64,000 nt of DNA from Clavulina sp. PMI_390 (taxonomy: Eukaryota > Basidiomycota > Agaricomycetes > Cantharellales > Hydnaceae): the NCBI GenBank assembly GCA_015039315.1, contig WIDE01000013.1:59556-123555 (forward strand). The letters run 5' to 3'. The notes beneath the pieces are model-generated. The model was given only the letters and a program-made list of their open reading frames with translations, was not told the DNA's origin and searched no databases. The position numbers and the translations under genes were made by a program. This document shows positions 32,295 through 43,867 of the stretch, piece by piece; position 1 is the stretch's first letter; every line of letters begins with the position of its first letter.

Positions 32295-33172
32295 CTGAGT
32301 TGCTAGAGGATGTTAAGATATGAGGGTGCAGACGACAAGAAAAAAGATCGTGACAGGTGAGTCACAATCGAGTCTGTACTCCTTCGGCCGACCATCACCT
32401 CCGCTCCCGCTCTTTCTCTGTTGGATTATAGTGTCTGCTGATTTCATGGATCAATCTAACCTCTAGATATCTTATTCCTCCCATACAAGTCTACCTAGCT
32501 AATATATACTCAGCATCCGATTCTCTTGCGTTCGCCAATAAATACCTGCCCTCTATATCTTTTAGTGGTACTAATCGTAATTCAATAACAAGTCCTCATT
32601 GCGTTTCTCATGCTATCATACACATCGAGGGTTTCCGTCATGGCTCAGGGTTCGCCGCGAAACAGGAGTGATCATGAGATTAACGGACTTTTTAGCTACC
32701 GTTCGCGGCATGAACTTCCATTTCTTTGGTTTCTCCTAATGCTTATTGGACGTCAAACTTTGGGGAACACATCACACCCCGTTGCCTGGGATTCACGATG
32801 CTTCTGCCTTCGCCCGCCTTGCATGACTTCATCTTCATCTATGAGTGCCTCCCTTACAACCACCGATGGCTCCACGACCCACTTGCTGTGCATATATTGC
32901 ATCATACTTATCTGAGAATGATTGTCGAGCTGGCTGACGCGGAGTTTACATTGAATGCATTTGTCAAAACGCCAACAAGTACGGCTGTTTCACGCATCAT
33001 TATCCTATTTCGCGATATTAGCCCCAAAAATCAATGTAGATAATTCACGGATGTATCAGCTATTAATATTCACTGTATCCGGCGCACAGGTCGGAGGGCT
33101 TCGGCCGTGGGAAACTTGATGACTCCCAACCTCGATCATTAGATTCCCACCATCTCTCTCTAACCAACTCAC
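32295..33172. other. 878-bp divergent intergenic region, ARG1 / QNS1
   Basis: The two starts face away from each other. Short ORFs at 32610-33043 overlap in two frames without recognisable content. TGACTC-like sequence (near 32352 and 33119) resembles the core of the fungal general amino-acid control (Gcn4/Cpc1) site, which would suit ARG1. Six- to seven-base matches are weak evidence. Confidence 0.4.
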
Positions 33173-36100
33173 ATGGGGCACCTTATCACAGTTGCGACGT
33201 ACGTGGACCCCCCTCTTTTAAGCGCCCTTGGTTTTGTACTGTCCTGATCACACGATGTACGTTTAGATGGTGAGCCGTCTTGACCTGCATAGAAACCAGG
33301 GTGTGTGATCGACCACCTCCATCACCTGAACTTTCAGTTCTTTGAACCAGTGGGCGCTCGATTTCCAAGTATGCCACGCCTTGAATGTACCGGTCCGATC
33401 GCTGACACCTATTATCAGGGCAACTGTGATAGAATCCTCGAAAGCGTTCGAATTGCCAAAGAAAGAGGTGCAACCCTCCGTGTGGGACCTGAGCTTGAGA
33501 TACCGTGAGCAATGCACTACATTCGATGTGTGAGAATGATATATAGTGTCTCCTAGTGGATATGGGTGTCTCGATCATTTTTTGGAAGGTGAGATTTCAT
33601 GTTTACCGCTGTGCCCACCTAGTGGGCTCAACATTCTTTATCAGGCGACACAACGCGACACTCGTGGGAGATTTTAGCCATCCTTCTCAAGGCAGAAGAG
33701 ACTAAGGGAATTCTTTGCGATGTTGGAATGTGAATTGTCTCCAAAGAGTCACCATATTCCTTCGTATACTGATCACCTCCGTATCACAGGCCAGTCGTTC
33801 ACAAGAGCGTAACATACAATTGCCGAATTCTGATCCATGACGCCAAGATACTCCTGATTAGACCTAAGATGTGGCTTGCAAACGACGGGAACTATCGTGA
33901 ACTCCGCTATTTTTCGCCCTGGACGAAGCATCGGCAAATTGAGGATTTCTTCCTTCCTGACTTTATTCGCGAGATCACCGGCCAGGTAAGGCTAAATTTG
34001 AGCCTGAGCACATTCAACTAATCTCCTTTACTATATAGGTGAAAGTACCAATCGGTGACGCGGTCATTAGCACATACGATACTTGCGTTGGCGTCGAACT
34101 ATGCGAGGAATTATTTACACCTGCCAGGTTCCGCTCTTCGTTCATCCAGATCTCTGAATCGAATATTATCTAACGAAATCAATCGCGCTTTGACAGCCCT
34201 CACATCCTAATGGGACTGGATGGTGTAGAGATTTTTACCAATTCCAGTGGGAGTCACCATGAGCTTCGCAAGCTAAACACACGAGTGGATCTTCTCAGAG
34301 GGGCTACCACAAAAGTGAGCTCCTTTTTGCGACTATTTACAACTCCTGGAAACTTTTCCTCATGTATTATCCAGCTTGGGGGGATCTATCTCTACGCTAA
34401 CCAGCAAGGGTGTGACGGCGACCGTCTATACTATGACGGTTGCGCGTTAATCGCCATCAACGGGAGGATCGTTGCGCAGGGCTCCCAATTCTCGCTGAAT
34501 GACGTCGAAGTTATCACTGCTACAATCAATATCGACGATGTACGCAACTACCGTGGAAGGAGCAGCCGTAATATGCAAGCTGGCCAATCAGAAGCCTACC
34601 CTCGTATCGAAGTTCCGATCTCTCTCTCCCCGGGAAGACATGACGGACTCATTGATGAGGCTGGCATGAGAGCATTTCGAGTGAGGTACCATTCTCCAGA
34701 AGAAGAAATCGCGTAAGCAGGACTATTTCAACTCCCTGTCTTTCTTCCGCGAGAATAACGCTGTTCCGTCAGGTTGGGACCCGCCTGCTGGCTTTGGGAC
34801 TACTTGCGACGATCACGCACGCAGGGCTATTTCGTTCCCCTAAGCGGTGGGATTGATAGCTGCGCTACGGCCGTCATTGTGTCGTCCATGTGCAGACTGG
34901 TGGCTGCCGCTGCCGCGCGCGGAGGTGCGGGGCATATGAGCGCTACGCCAAGTTTTATTCAGCTGATCGTCTTTCCACGACTCTCTCGCAGATAAGCAAG
35001 TCATTGCAGATGCTCGGCGGATCGCAGGAGAAGATGAAAAGTCGGGCTACTTACCTACCGATCACCGTGAATTCTGTGGCCGAATCTTCCACACATGCTA
35101 TATGGGAACCGAAAACTCAAGCCCCGAAACGAGAATGCGAGCCAAATTGTTGGCAGAGTCTATCGGCAGGCAAGTTCCAATTTGCGCGCCATTTCAACAC
35201 ATCTCGGCTTCAATTCAACTATTCTAGCTATCACGTTGACCTCAACATGGATACGCTGGTCACAGCGATAAGAGAGCTATTTACTTTTGTGACTGGAAAA
35301 ACGCCTCGCTTCCGCGCGCATGGCGGATCCCCGGCGGAGAATCTTGCGCTTCAGAATATCCAGGTTAATTTTGTTTTTCTATCCCGCCCCGAATATAGGA
35401 CTGAGCTTTCATTAGGCGCGATTACGAATGGTAATTGCGTACCTTTTTGCTCAATTATTGCCTTGGGTGCGAGGAAGGGTTGGAGGATTGCTAGTTCTGG
35501 GTTCAGCAAATGTTGATGAAAGGCGAGTAACGCAGCAACGTTCGTTTCTAGAAAAGTTCCGTGGGGCTGACTTTGTGTGCAGTTTACGAGGCTATCTTAC
35601 AAAATATGACTGTTCCTCGGGTAAATCACCTCGTCTTGATTTTCCTTCATATCCTAACACAGCTACGGCCAGCCGACATCAACCCAATTGGCGGGATTAG
35701 CAAAACCGACCTCAAGGCTTTCATAGCTTATGCGAGAGACGCCTTTGAACTACCGGTTCTGGATAGGTACGTCTAGACCATGTGCTGCATCCATCAAGCC
35801 TCAAATTCAGTTGTCAGCTTTCTCAACGCCACCCCAACCGCCGAGCTCGAGCCAATTACCGAGAATTACGTCCAAGCAGATGAGGTAAGCTCCCTTTGTT
35901 TCAGAAGATGCGTCTGGCTGCTGATTTTGGTTTATCCGCTCAAGGCTGACATGGGTATGACGTATAACGAACTATCCGTCTTTGGACGCATTCGCAAAGT
36001 AGAGCGAAGCGGCCCATACTCCATGTTTATGAAGCTTACTCACGAGTGGGGAAGCTTCTTATCTCCGAATCAAGTATGTCCCATCTGTGAATGAGCCTTG

Positions 36101-36471
36101 GCCCTCGTCTAAATTTTTTTCTTAGATCGCAGATAAGGTCAAGCTGTTCTTCTTCGAACATGCACGAAATCGTCATAAGATGACTACCCTAACACCATCT
36201 TATCACGCTGTAAGTCAAGGTTGCTTCTCCTAATTACTGCATCTCTTATCCATTGGCTTGCAGGAATCGTACAGTCCGGATGACAATCGTTTGTCCATCA
36301 CTCAAACTTTGCGAGAGTATACTCTAATTTGTTCATTCTTTAGGTTTTGATCTACGCCCGTTCCTTTACCCTTCTCGATTCCCTTATCAATTCGCTATGA
36401 TTGACCAGGCGGTTGCCGAGCTGCCTGATCGCACGGCGCCCACGATGGAAGCGAAATCCAAGACAGACTAG
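33173..36471 (+). CDS. QNS1: glutamine-dependent NAD+ synthetase
   Basis: Last step of NAD+ synthesis: amidates nicotinic acid adenine dinucleotide with ammonia released from glutamine. I can place 20 exons in phase: 33173-33198, 33338-33368, 33419-33504, 33557-33588, 33645-33729, 33790-33985, 34039-34127, 34197-34314, 34375-34712, 34773-34924, 34992-35169, 35228-35363, 35416-35522, 35583-35620, 35673-35766, 35818-35884, 35945-36073, 36126-36209, 36264-36288 and 36344-36471. They give 712 residues, the usual fungal length. The nitrilase-type glutaminase triad is visible: Glu in [12 protein letters not shown], Lys in [15 protein letters not shown], Cys in [12 protein letters not shown]. The synthetase PP-loop is [34 protein letters not shown] and [15 protein letters not shown] complete it. 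Two introns (35170-35227 and 35523-35582) start with GC. Confidence 0.96.
35170..35227 (+). other. GC-AG intron in QNS1
   Basis: Donor AG|GCAAGT, acceptor TTCTAG. Only this splice keeps [15 protein letters not shown] in frame, which is conserved in the family. The donor is a strong GC-type consensus. Confidence 0.85.
35523..35582 (+). other. second GC-AG intron in QNS1
   Basis: Donor AAAG|GCGAGT, acceptor GTGCAG. The splice creates [17 protein letters not shown], matching the conserved sequence of NAD+ synthetases. Confidence 0.85.
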
Positions 36472-36732
36472 AAGGTGGTTGTCCTCGCCATTCGGTTGTA
36501 TGGAATATTGCCGTCGGGTATTTCATGCGATTGTGGCAGGAATTATGACTATTCGAAACAAGACAAATGCAAATGTACTAGAAATACAGTGATCCCAAAT
36601 CTTCGAAGAAAGGCTATTAGTTGGTGAGTATTGGGAGCGTCCATGCTAGCCTGAGAGGGGTATCGACTCAAAGCTCGAGAATATGAGACTACGAAAGCAG
36701 AGTGAGATCAAGGGTCTGTTCGGAGACCGAAA

Positions 36733-39228
36733 CTAGCGAGATAGGAATGCAGAAATAGCACTCTGAATGACGATTTTCTTCATGATGGTCGGTTCTCGAG
36801 CTGTGAAAGCCATTTCAGTTAGCCTCACGATGCAAATAACGGACAGATTGAAGACTCACGATCCTGAATATTCTCCTCCTTCACTTTTCTCTTCACGCTT
36901 TCCATGACCTCACTAACTGCCGACCTGTCCAAGTCGTCTCTGGCCTTCATGATGCCCTCGACAAATGCAATATTTGGACCATGCACCTTGGCGAAGTTCC
37001 AGAACGATAGGAACACCAAGCCCCTTGAAGCTGTGAGAAGAGCATGTGCCATCTCGAGCACCTCGAAGCTATTTTCCAAGCCTTCATCATCTTTTAATTC
37101 CTGGAAGAATAGGAATGCCTGTGCAATATCGTCTCGCATGCGTTCTCCGGCGATAGGCATACGAAGTTTGGAGGCACGATGGAAGGCAGTTAGGTAAGTG
37201 ACGATGAAGGTGTCTATGAGATCTTGCACAAGGGTTTCGATGATCTCAGGATTGAGGAATTGTTGGTAATCCCCCATGTAGTCCCTCATGGTCTCGATGA
37301 TGGAAACGATGATGCCATCGTACCACGACTGCCCAGCGAACAAAGCCTTCGTTGCTGGCTTGAGGTCGTTGAAGATGAGATTGATCAAAGATTGCGTGCA
37401 TGTGTTGAGAACCTCAATGTAGCCATCAATCGCCGAGTTGAGGGAATCTCGGATGACGACGCGATATTTGTCGCTGACGAGGTCCTCGATCCTTGTGCTG
37501 AGGGTCTCGGCATACTCGGCGCTTCGCACCTGATCATTCGCAACGGCAATGATGAACTCGACGAGCCCATCTGCTGCCTCGCTGGAGTTCTTGGCATCCA
37601 TTTGCTTCTTCGCTTCAGCGTCGACAAGTTTACTCCATGTTTCCTGGGTACCCTTGATGACACGGCTGATCTCCGATACGACCTTCGCAAGTACCGCACC
37701 CTGTCCACTGTCGAGCGCAAGATCCACCTGTTGATTGATCATTTGCCAGAAGATGACGGTACGCTCCATGCCGTAACGTCCATCAGCATCAACTTCCAGA
37801 TTTTGGGTGCGGGTCGTGAAGTCTTTCGTGTCGTCCCGGATATAGTTCGCGGTCCACTCATCGAGCTTGCGGATGATGAGCCCAGCATAATCATCGATGA
37901 GAGCTTGCTCCTTGCCGCCGAGAAGAGCCGGAGTGACCCACTCTGGGTCGATCTCGAGCTCGGGATCCTTCATATCCTTCTTGTACTGCTTCAACCACTT
38001 GTGCAGCGCGAGGACAGTGGTTGCATCAGGAGCACTGTCCACAATTTTCTTGATAATACCATCAAGTGCTTTGTGGTGCTTTCTTACCCACTGACCATAG
38101 ATTTGCCAGTCCTCAGGGAATAGAGGGGCGACGTTGGTTTGGACGTGGATAAGATCTTGGTACATCCACGATATGTCTTCCAGGAATGCATTAGGGTCGC
38201 CTTGAGCGTGCTCTTCAAACGCTCGCTTAAATTTAGCATTGATGGTCTCTGTGATTCGGGTCATTATGGACGACCGGTAATGTTTGATTCGCCGAGACTC
38301 CGCCACGAGTGACTTGAATTTGGCCGCAGCATCGATCTTGGCAGCTTTCTTGACTAATTTTATGCCAATAGCCTAGCGTGAACTTGTTAAGAAAGCCAAG
38401 GTCGCATAATTTGGGAGGGGGTAGTCACATACTTTCTCATCTTCCCTCCCCTCAAGCTCCGCGATTTTGATCAGTTTCACAATGGCCGTCCCGTTCCCTT
38501 CGCGAACAATTTCGAGGAGGTGAGCAGCCATCTCAAACAAGTATGCTTCGAATTCTTTGACGACGTTGTCTAATCGCTCGAAATGCCGCTTGAGGGTGTT
38601 GCGAACATCAGCGCTGCAGGGTTTGGCCAGATGCATGGTCTGATTCCGGAAGTTCTCTAGTGCGTTGAGCTGGTGGTGCATCCATAGAAGATATGGAGAG
38701 GGTCCCAATATGTCGTCTCGGGATTCCGCGAGACGATTCTCGACAATAGATAATTTGGAGTACATCTCAGTCAAGTTGGCCACCATATCGCTAGTTTGTG
38801 TGAAGTTGCGGTGGACAACAGACACCTATGAGATGGAATTTCATTGAAATATAGCCCATAATTTTGTAGAGGAAGATGGAGGTCAGAGATAAACTGTATC
38901 AAAGACCTGTGAGGGAGCAAGAGGTGGGGACAGCCAGACGCACCCTGCTAATTTGATCGAAGGTTTTGACGTTATTACGATCATCATTAAACAGCGCCTC
39001 AATAGATCGAATTTCCTCCTTGAGAGCGTTCACGTTCTCTCGAGTGCTGATAAGTTTGCGTAGGCCGTCCCGAATGGCATCAAGCTGGTCGCGGACCCCA
39101 TTGCCCAGCTTGAGATCAATAGAAGCTTTTTCTTTCTCAAGACGTTTTCTGAAAGCCACAATTTTCATGAGGTCGTCGGGGGATTGGAGAAACTCGCCCA
39201 CAGCCTGGGCTGCGGAGACTGTAGACAT
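36733..39228 (-). CDS. SEC6: exocyst complex component SEC6
   Basis: Subunit of the exocyst, which tethers secretory vesicles to the plasma membrane at growing hyphal tips. The minus-strand ATG at 39228 starts MSTVSAAQAVGEFLQSPDDL and leads into an N-terminal coiled coil (FRKRLEKEKASIDLKLGNG). Exon 2 (from 38825) begins VSVVHRNFTQTSDMVANLTE. The large exon (38306-36860) carries the helical CATCHR-type body: SIMTRITETINAKFKRAFEE, FLEDISWMYQDLIHVQTNV, GLVFLSFWNFAKVHGPNIAF. A short last exon ends ...TIMKKIVIQSAISAFLSR. The length is about 750 residues, typical for Sec6. A 300-codon open frame on the opposite strand is a shadow. The gene converges with QNS1, 261 bp apart. Confidence 0.92.
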
Positions 39229-39591
39229 TATAGCCCTCGGTGGTTTTGTTTGGCTGAGTTGTTTATCACTGCGTGGCGCACAATCCCCATTCTCATCACT
39301 GCGGGCTGCATCGCATTGGGTACTTCAATCCAATTGTAGATTCTGGGTGATAAAATATATAATATATTTGCAAATCACTGGCGGCGATTAGCTGTGCTGC
39401 ATGATCGGAATATTACTCGTACATATTCCGTCTGATAGTCATCAAGAATCGTTAACCCTCTCACACTGCTGAGGCACTCTGCATCAGGCAAAGACCCAGC
39501 TACACAGCAGCGTGAGCTGGCGGCCGAGGTTGAGTAGGCAGAGACAAACCGAGATCACATCAACTGTATAGGAAGGACCTCCAATACCCAG
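39229..39591. other. intergenic, no gene seen
   Basis: Holds the promoter of SEC6 and the 3' end of aquaporin 1, both on the minus strand. A/T-rich near 39345-39375 (TATATAATATATTT). Confidence 0.5.
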
Positions 39592-41012
39592 CTACGATCT
39601 GTCTCCCTCCACGTTCTTTTCGATTTCGGCACTTCCCTCTCCAGCCATTGAGCGAGTTGGAATCAACCTGCATCTCATGTCAGATTCCTTCCCGGTCAGT
39701 ATGATACTTGATATGTGGACGTACCCTGTGATTGGCGCTCCCTCAAGAGTCTGAGACTGCTCTGGGGCTGGGGTGTCCACTCCTGGAACGACGTCTTGAT
39801 AGTCAATATGTTTAAGGACGACGTCTGTTGTAGCGGGGGAGCATGTAAGTATAAGTGGTGACGAAACCTTGCCTCCTTTGTATAAACTCACAGATCAGCG
39901 TAGCCAGAATCGACCCCAGCCCCTGTCCAATGTACCAAAGCCAGGCGTTACTAAAGACAATGATCACAGAGCGGTGTGAGAAGAAGTTTTCTCAGGTTTA
40001 TCTATGAGAAAACTTGCTTACTGAGGGAAGTATCCGTTCACAACAGACGGCCCAAACGTTCTCGCAGGGTTCATGCCGGCACCGGTCCATCCTACACTTG
40101 CGAGATGTCCCACAAATAGTGCCAGACCTATACATACTGGAGCAAGGAACGTCCTACGCCAATTATATTAGCGATTAACACAAAAAGAACAGGCAGAAAG
40201 GATACGTACCCACGATGCTTTTCCGCAGCCATCATAAGCACCGTGAACACGAGCATCGAAGTAGTGAACATCTCGATGGCAAGACCTTGTCCGTTCCCCA
40301 ACCCGGCGACCGTCGCATTGGTAATAGAAAAGTTCGACAGTGTAACGCCTTTTGCGACTCCTGCTGCAGCGATGCCACCGAGGAGTTGAGCGATCGTGAT
40401 CATGGAAGCTCTTACGCCACTGAGATTGCCGACCAGCCAGAGGGCAAGTGTTACTAATGATGAGGAGAGTCAGAACGCACGAAGCACACCCTTGGGAGAT
40501 ACATGTTGCGCACCAGCTGGGTTGAAGGCCGCGCCAGAGATACGGAAGAAGACCCATGCCACTACGATCAGGGACATGCCAAATGAGAGGGCGATGAAGA
40601 GAATGGTTTGGTTGTCTACGTTGGATAGTGAGTGATGACATGTGAGCTTTTTCAGAGGCAGCGGACTCACCAGTCGTCGTAACACCCTGATTTGCTCCCG
40701 TCGTTCCTCCACGGTTGTACGAGGCGGATTGGGCTAAATAGCAGATATGATGAGTGGCGCAAAGGGTTTGATTGGTTGCGTCGACAGACCTCCGGTGAAG
40801 CTCAGCCATAGAAACATGAAGGTGCCAACAAACTCAGCGAGCATAGCGGCCGTGTCTAGTACCTTGGGGTTGCGTTCGCGGGGTCGGCGGTGACGTCTTC
40901 CTCCAGCTTCAATGTCGTCCCTCGGAGCGCGGTGGCTGGACCTGTCGTCGTCATCATCATCATCGAATCCTCGTGCGCTAGGACGGTTAAATTTTAGGAA
41001 AGGTCGAGGCAT
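39592..41012 (-). CDS. orthodox aquaporin, copy 1
   Basis: Water channel of the plasma or internal membranes with six membrane helices and two NPA loops. The minus-strand ATG at 41012 starts MPRPFLKFNRPSARGF, followed by an Asp run and a basic stretch. The first helix is LAEFVGTFMFLWLSFTGG. The extracellular part has SASYNRGGTTGANQGVTT. The first NPA is SGAAFNPAVTLALWLVG, assembled across an intron whose donor follows NPA. The second is VGWTGAGMNPARTFGPSV. Orthodox features are the small residues before NPART and the absence of the longer loop of aquaglyceroporins. The C-terminus contains LKHIDYQDVVPGVDTP and ends ...EKNVEGDRS. It is about 330 residues long. Copy 2 lies immediately upstream on the same strand. 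A TATA box lies 93 bp before the ATG. Confidence 0.92.
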
Positions 41013-41951
41013 GGTGCAATGGCCACGTTGCTGGAAGAAGTCGCAGCACTTTTTACGGTGGAGGCAAACCGTGCCGAGGAAACCTTGTCTCCGCTCGAGG
41101 TGGGCTTTATAGGTGGCAGAATAGCGCTCGCCTGGGCGGTGAGGCCATCGTGGAGTGATGTGGAGTGTCCCAGGGGAGTAAGCATCGACGGATCGCGGCT
41201 TCTGAGCACAAGCACTGAGTGACGTCTACAGAGTTGCACAAAGACGGACCCAACAGGTAACTCGGGTTTTCACGCCGCGGAGGCTCCAAAGGCCCGAGTA
41301 GGGTGGTGTTTGCATACATCGCCGGTTTGTCAAACGTCAAATACTCCAAGGCAGAGTTTGCTGGGACAGTCCAATGGAGATGCTGTACGAAACCGACGGC
41401 GATAAGGCAGTTAAGTTTTCTTACGAGCGCGATGGATTCAGCAGACAAAGCCGCCTGCGTAGCTTCAGGATCCAAGCCCTTGAGATACGGACAGGGCCTC
41501 ACACGTGATTGTGTTGTGTTGACGCAGGATGTTTGTTTGCGTCGTCGACAGCCCCACCGCGGCGGGGCTGATCGCGATAAGACGGCTGACCAGGGAGAGC
41601 CACATCAGAGGCTGAACAGAAACTTGGGGAGATCAAGATCCGGCTTGTTGAACCAAACGGAATAAGGGTGAGGCAGGAGAGTAGACTCAAAAAAAGTCTG
41701 AGTGCTGGATCAAGATCGAGATTCATTTTAAGAAGGTTTCTCTTCATACTTGGACACAGGAAAGATATCTGTCAACATCCAAAAGGTAGCGCAGTCATTA
41801 AGTCATGAAGAATCGTCTGGAAAAGCGTAGCTAAATGCTGAAATCATCATCATGCGCCTAGCGCAGTTACTTTCCAGCTTCGCCTCTGGTCAATCCCATT
41901 GAGTGCATCTCGCCAGTTATGGAGCGGATAGGGACGAGACTACCACAGGTG
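41013..41951. other. 939-bp intergenic region between the aquaporins
   Basis: Contains the promoter of copy 1 and the 3' flank of copy 2. A 131-codon minus-strand frame (41107-41502) overlaps the TATA box of copy 1 and has no recognisable content; I do not accept it as a gene. Confidence 0.5.
41105..41111 (-). promoter_or_regulatory. TATA box of aquaporin copy 1
   Basis: Reads TATAAAG on the minus strand, about 93 bp upstream of the ATG at 41012, a usual core-promoter position. Confidence 0.6.
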
Positions 41952-43293
41952 TCAGAATCTGAAAATAATATTGGTGCATAGTTCGTCTCGACTTACCCGA
42001 CAATTGGTGCTCGCTCGAGGGTGGGTGATAGTTCCGCGGCCGGCATATCTACCCCAGGAACAATCTCTTGGTAGTCGATATGCTTGAGGGTGATGTCTAT
42101 ATACGGACACAAACCATGATAGACTATCTTTAGACGAGTACACTGTCAGATGATCGGGTGCACTTACAAACAAGGGTGGCAAGGATGGCGCCAAGGCCTT
42201 GCCCGATGTACCAAATCCAAGCATTACTGAAAGCAAATATATGTTAGTACCTGGATAGTTTCCAGATATCCAAGATTACTAACTGGGGGAAGAATCCATT
42301 GACGACTGAAGGTCCAAACGTTCGCGCCGGATTCATACCAGCGCCAGTCCAGCCAACGCTTGCGAGATGTCCGACAAACAAAGCCAGACCAATGCATACT
42401 GGGGCAAGGAAGGTTCTGAACCAGGCTCTGGATTCAGCCATATTCCAGGAATGAAGAGACGAGGGCCGTCAACTCACCCGCGATGTTTCTCAGCGGCCAT
42501 CATGAGCACCGTGAAGACGAGCATCGCCGTGGTGAACATCTCTATAGCAAGCCCTTGGCCATTTCCCAATCCACCCACAGTCGTGTTGGTTACCGAGAAG
42601 TTGGACAAAGTGACGCCTTTTGTCACTGCAGCAGCCGCGATGCCGCCCAGAAGTTGGGCAATAGTAATCAAGATAGCCCGAGTGCCAGTAAGGCTACCCA
42701 CGAGCCAAAGTGCGAGAGACACTAATCGCCCCAGAGACGCATCAGATAAATCGTGCGTATATCCACATGTAGGCCCACGACATACCTGCAGGGTTGAAGG
42801 CAGCGCCCGAAATACGGAAGAAGACCCACGCGACAACAATCAGAGACATGCCAAACGAGAGGGCAATGAACAAAATTGTTTGATTGTCTGTAGAAGTTCA
42901 GTTAGCGCCATGTTAGGAACGTTCGTAGTGTTAAGGTCCTACCTGTGGTAGTAACGCCCTGGTTCGGCCCTCCAGTGCCTCCACGATTGTAAGAGGCAGA
43001 TTGGGCTGGAAGCCAGTCAACATCAGGATGCAGAAAGCGAAAAGCTGATAGATGCTGGATTAAAAGGACGAACCTCCCGTAAAGCTGAGCCAGAGGAACA
43101 TGAATGTACCCACAAACTCAGCCAGCATAGCGGCCGTGTCTAGTACGGCATGGTGGCGTTTGGGCGTAGGCGCCACCGCGTGAACTGGTCTTCCAGCTTC
43201 GACATCATCTTTGGTAACGAGCTGGAAAGCTCCATCATCTTCATCTAATCCCCTTGACTTTGGATGATGGAATTTCAGGAGTGGGCGTGGCAT
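41952..43293 (-). CDS. orthodox aquaporin, copy 2
   Basis: Tandem paralogue of the gene at 39592-41012. The ATG at 43293 starts MPRPLLKFHHPKSRGLDEDD. LAEFVGTFMFLWLSFTGG is identical to copy 1. The first NPA lies in SGAAFNPAVSLALWLVG and the second in VGWTGAGMNPARTFGPSV. LKHIDYQEIVPGVDMPAAEL forms the C-terminal tail, which ends ...RAPIVGF after a last intron that leaves only a few coding bases in the final exon. The membrane core is nearly identical between copies. The differences concentrate in the cytoplasmic N-terminus (acidic Asp run in copy 1, shorter and different here) and in the C-terminal tail. This suggests the copies differ in regulation or trafficking rather than selectivity. The two genes share intron positions. 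Confidence 0.92.
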
Positions 43294-43867
43294 GTCGTGA
43301 TATCAACGTGATTGAGGCTGAGTAGAAGTCGTAAGATCGTTCAAGATAGAGGGATAGGCACAAAGCTGACTTATGCTGCTTCATGTGATGCTGGTATTTA
43401 TGGATAGCACGCCCGGGCCCACCTGGCCATGACAGTGAGGCGATTGCGTAGTGGTAGTCAAGTTCAGTTTATGACGCTGAAGGAGAAAAGCTAAGGATCG
43501 AATGCTTCCGGGCATAAAGACCCAATGACGTCTTCAAAGCGGTTTATAGTGCTAGAGATGAGCTTGTCAAGTAGTTTGAAGTCCACGCTGCCGTATCCAT
43601 GGCCCTAGTAGATCCGCATATTACGGCGACAAACTGTCAAACATAGTGCCTCCGCGCACGTTTGACCAACGGGCGAGCGAGCCTCAAATAAAGGTGATCT
43701 GGATCGTTTCCGATAAAGTGATCTAATAAACTGTGCCGTGTGTCTGGTAAGTGTCGGCACCATAGACCTGTACGCGGATGGGATTAATGAGCGACGGGAT
43801 GAGAAGTGGCCGGACACGTGACCACATTGACCTTTCCCCCTTCGACCCAGGCTTCCAGCCGAGGAGT
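43294..43867. other. 574-bp divergent intergenic region, aquaporin 2 / TRM82
   Basis: No gene seen. The plus-strand frame of TRM82 stays open upstream to 43778, so a start at one of several ATGs is possible, but 43868 fits best. Confidence 0.5.

Noticed and set aside
32610..33043. Plus-strand ORFs upstream of QNS1
   Set aside because: Two overlapping frames without domain content; the QNS1 N-terminus is complete at 33173.
37224..38123. 300-codon open frame on the plus strand
   Set aside because: It lies exactly opposite the large SEC6 exon and its translation has no domain; codon bias of the sense gene explains the open antisense frame.
41107..41502. 131-codon minus-strand frame between the aquaporins
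   Set aside because: It covers the likely core promoter of aquaporin copy 1, has no recognisable content and no splice context.
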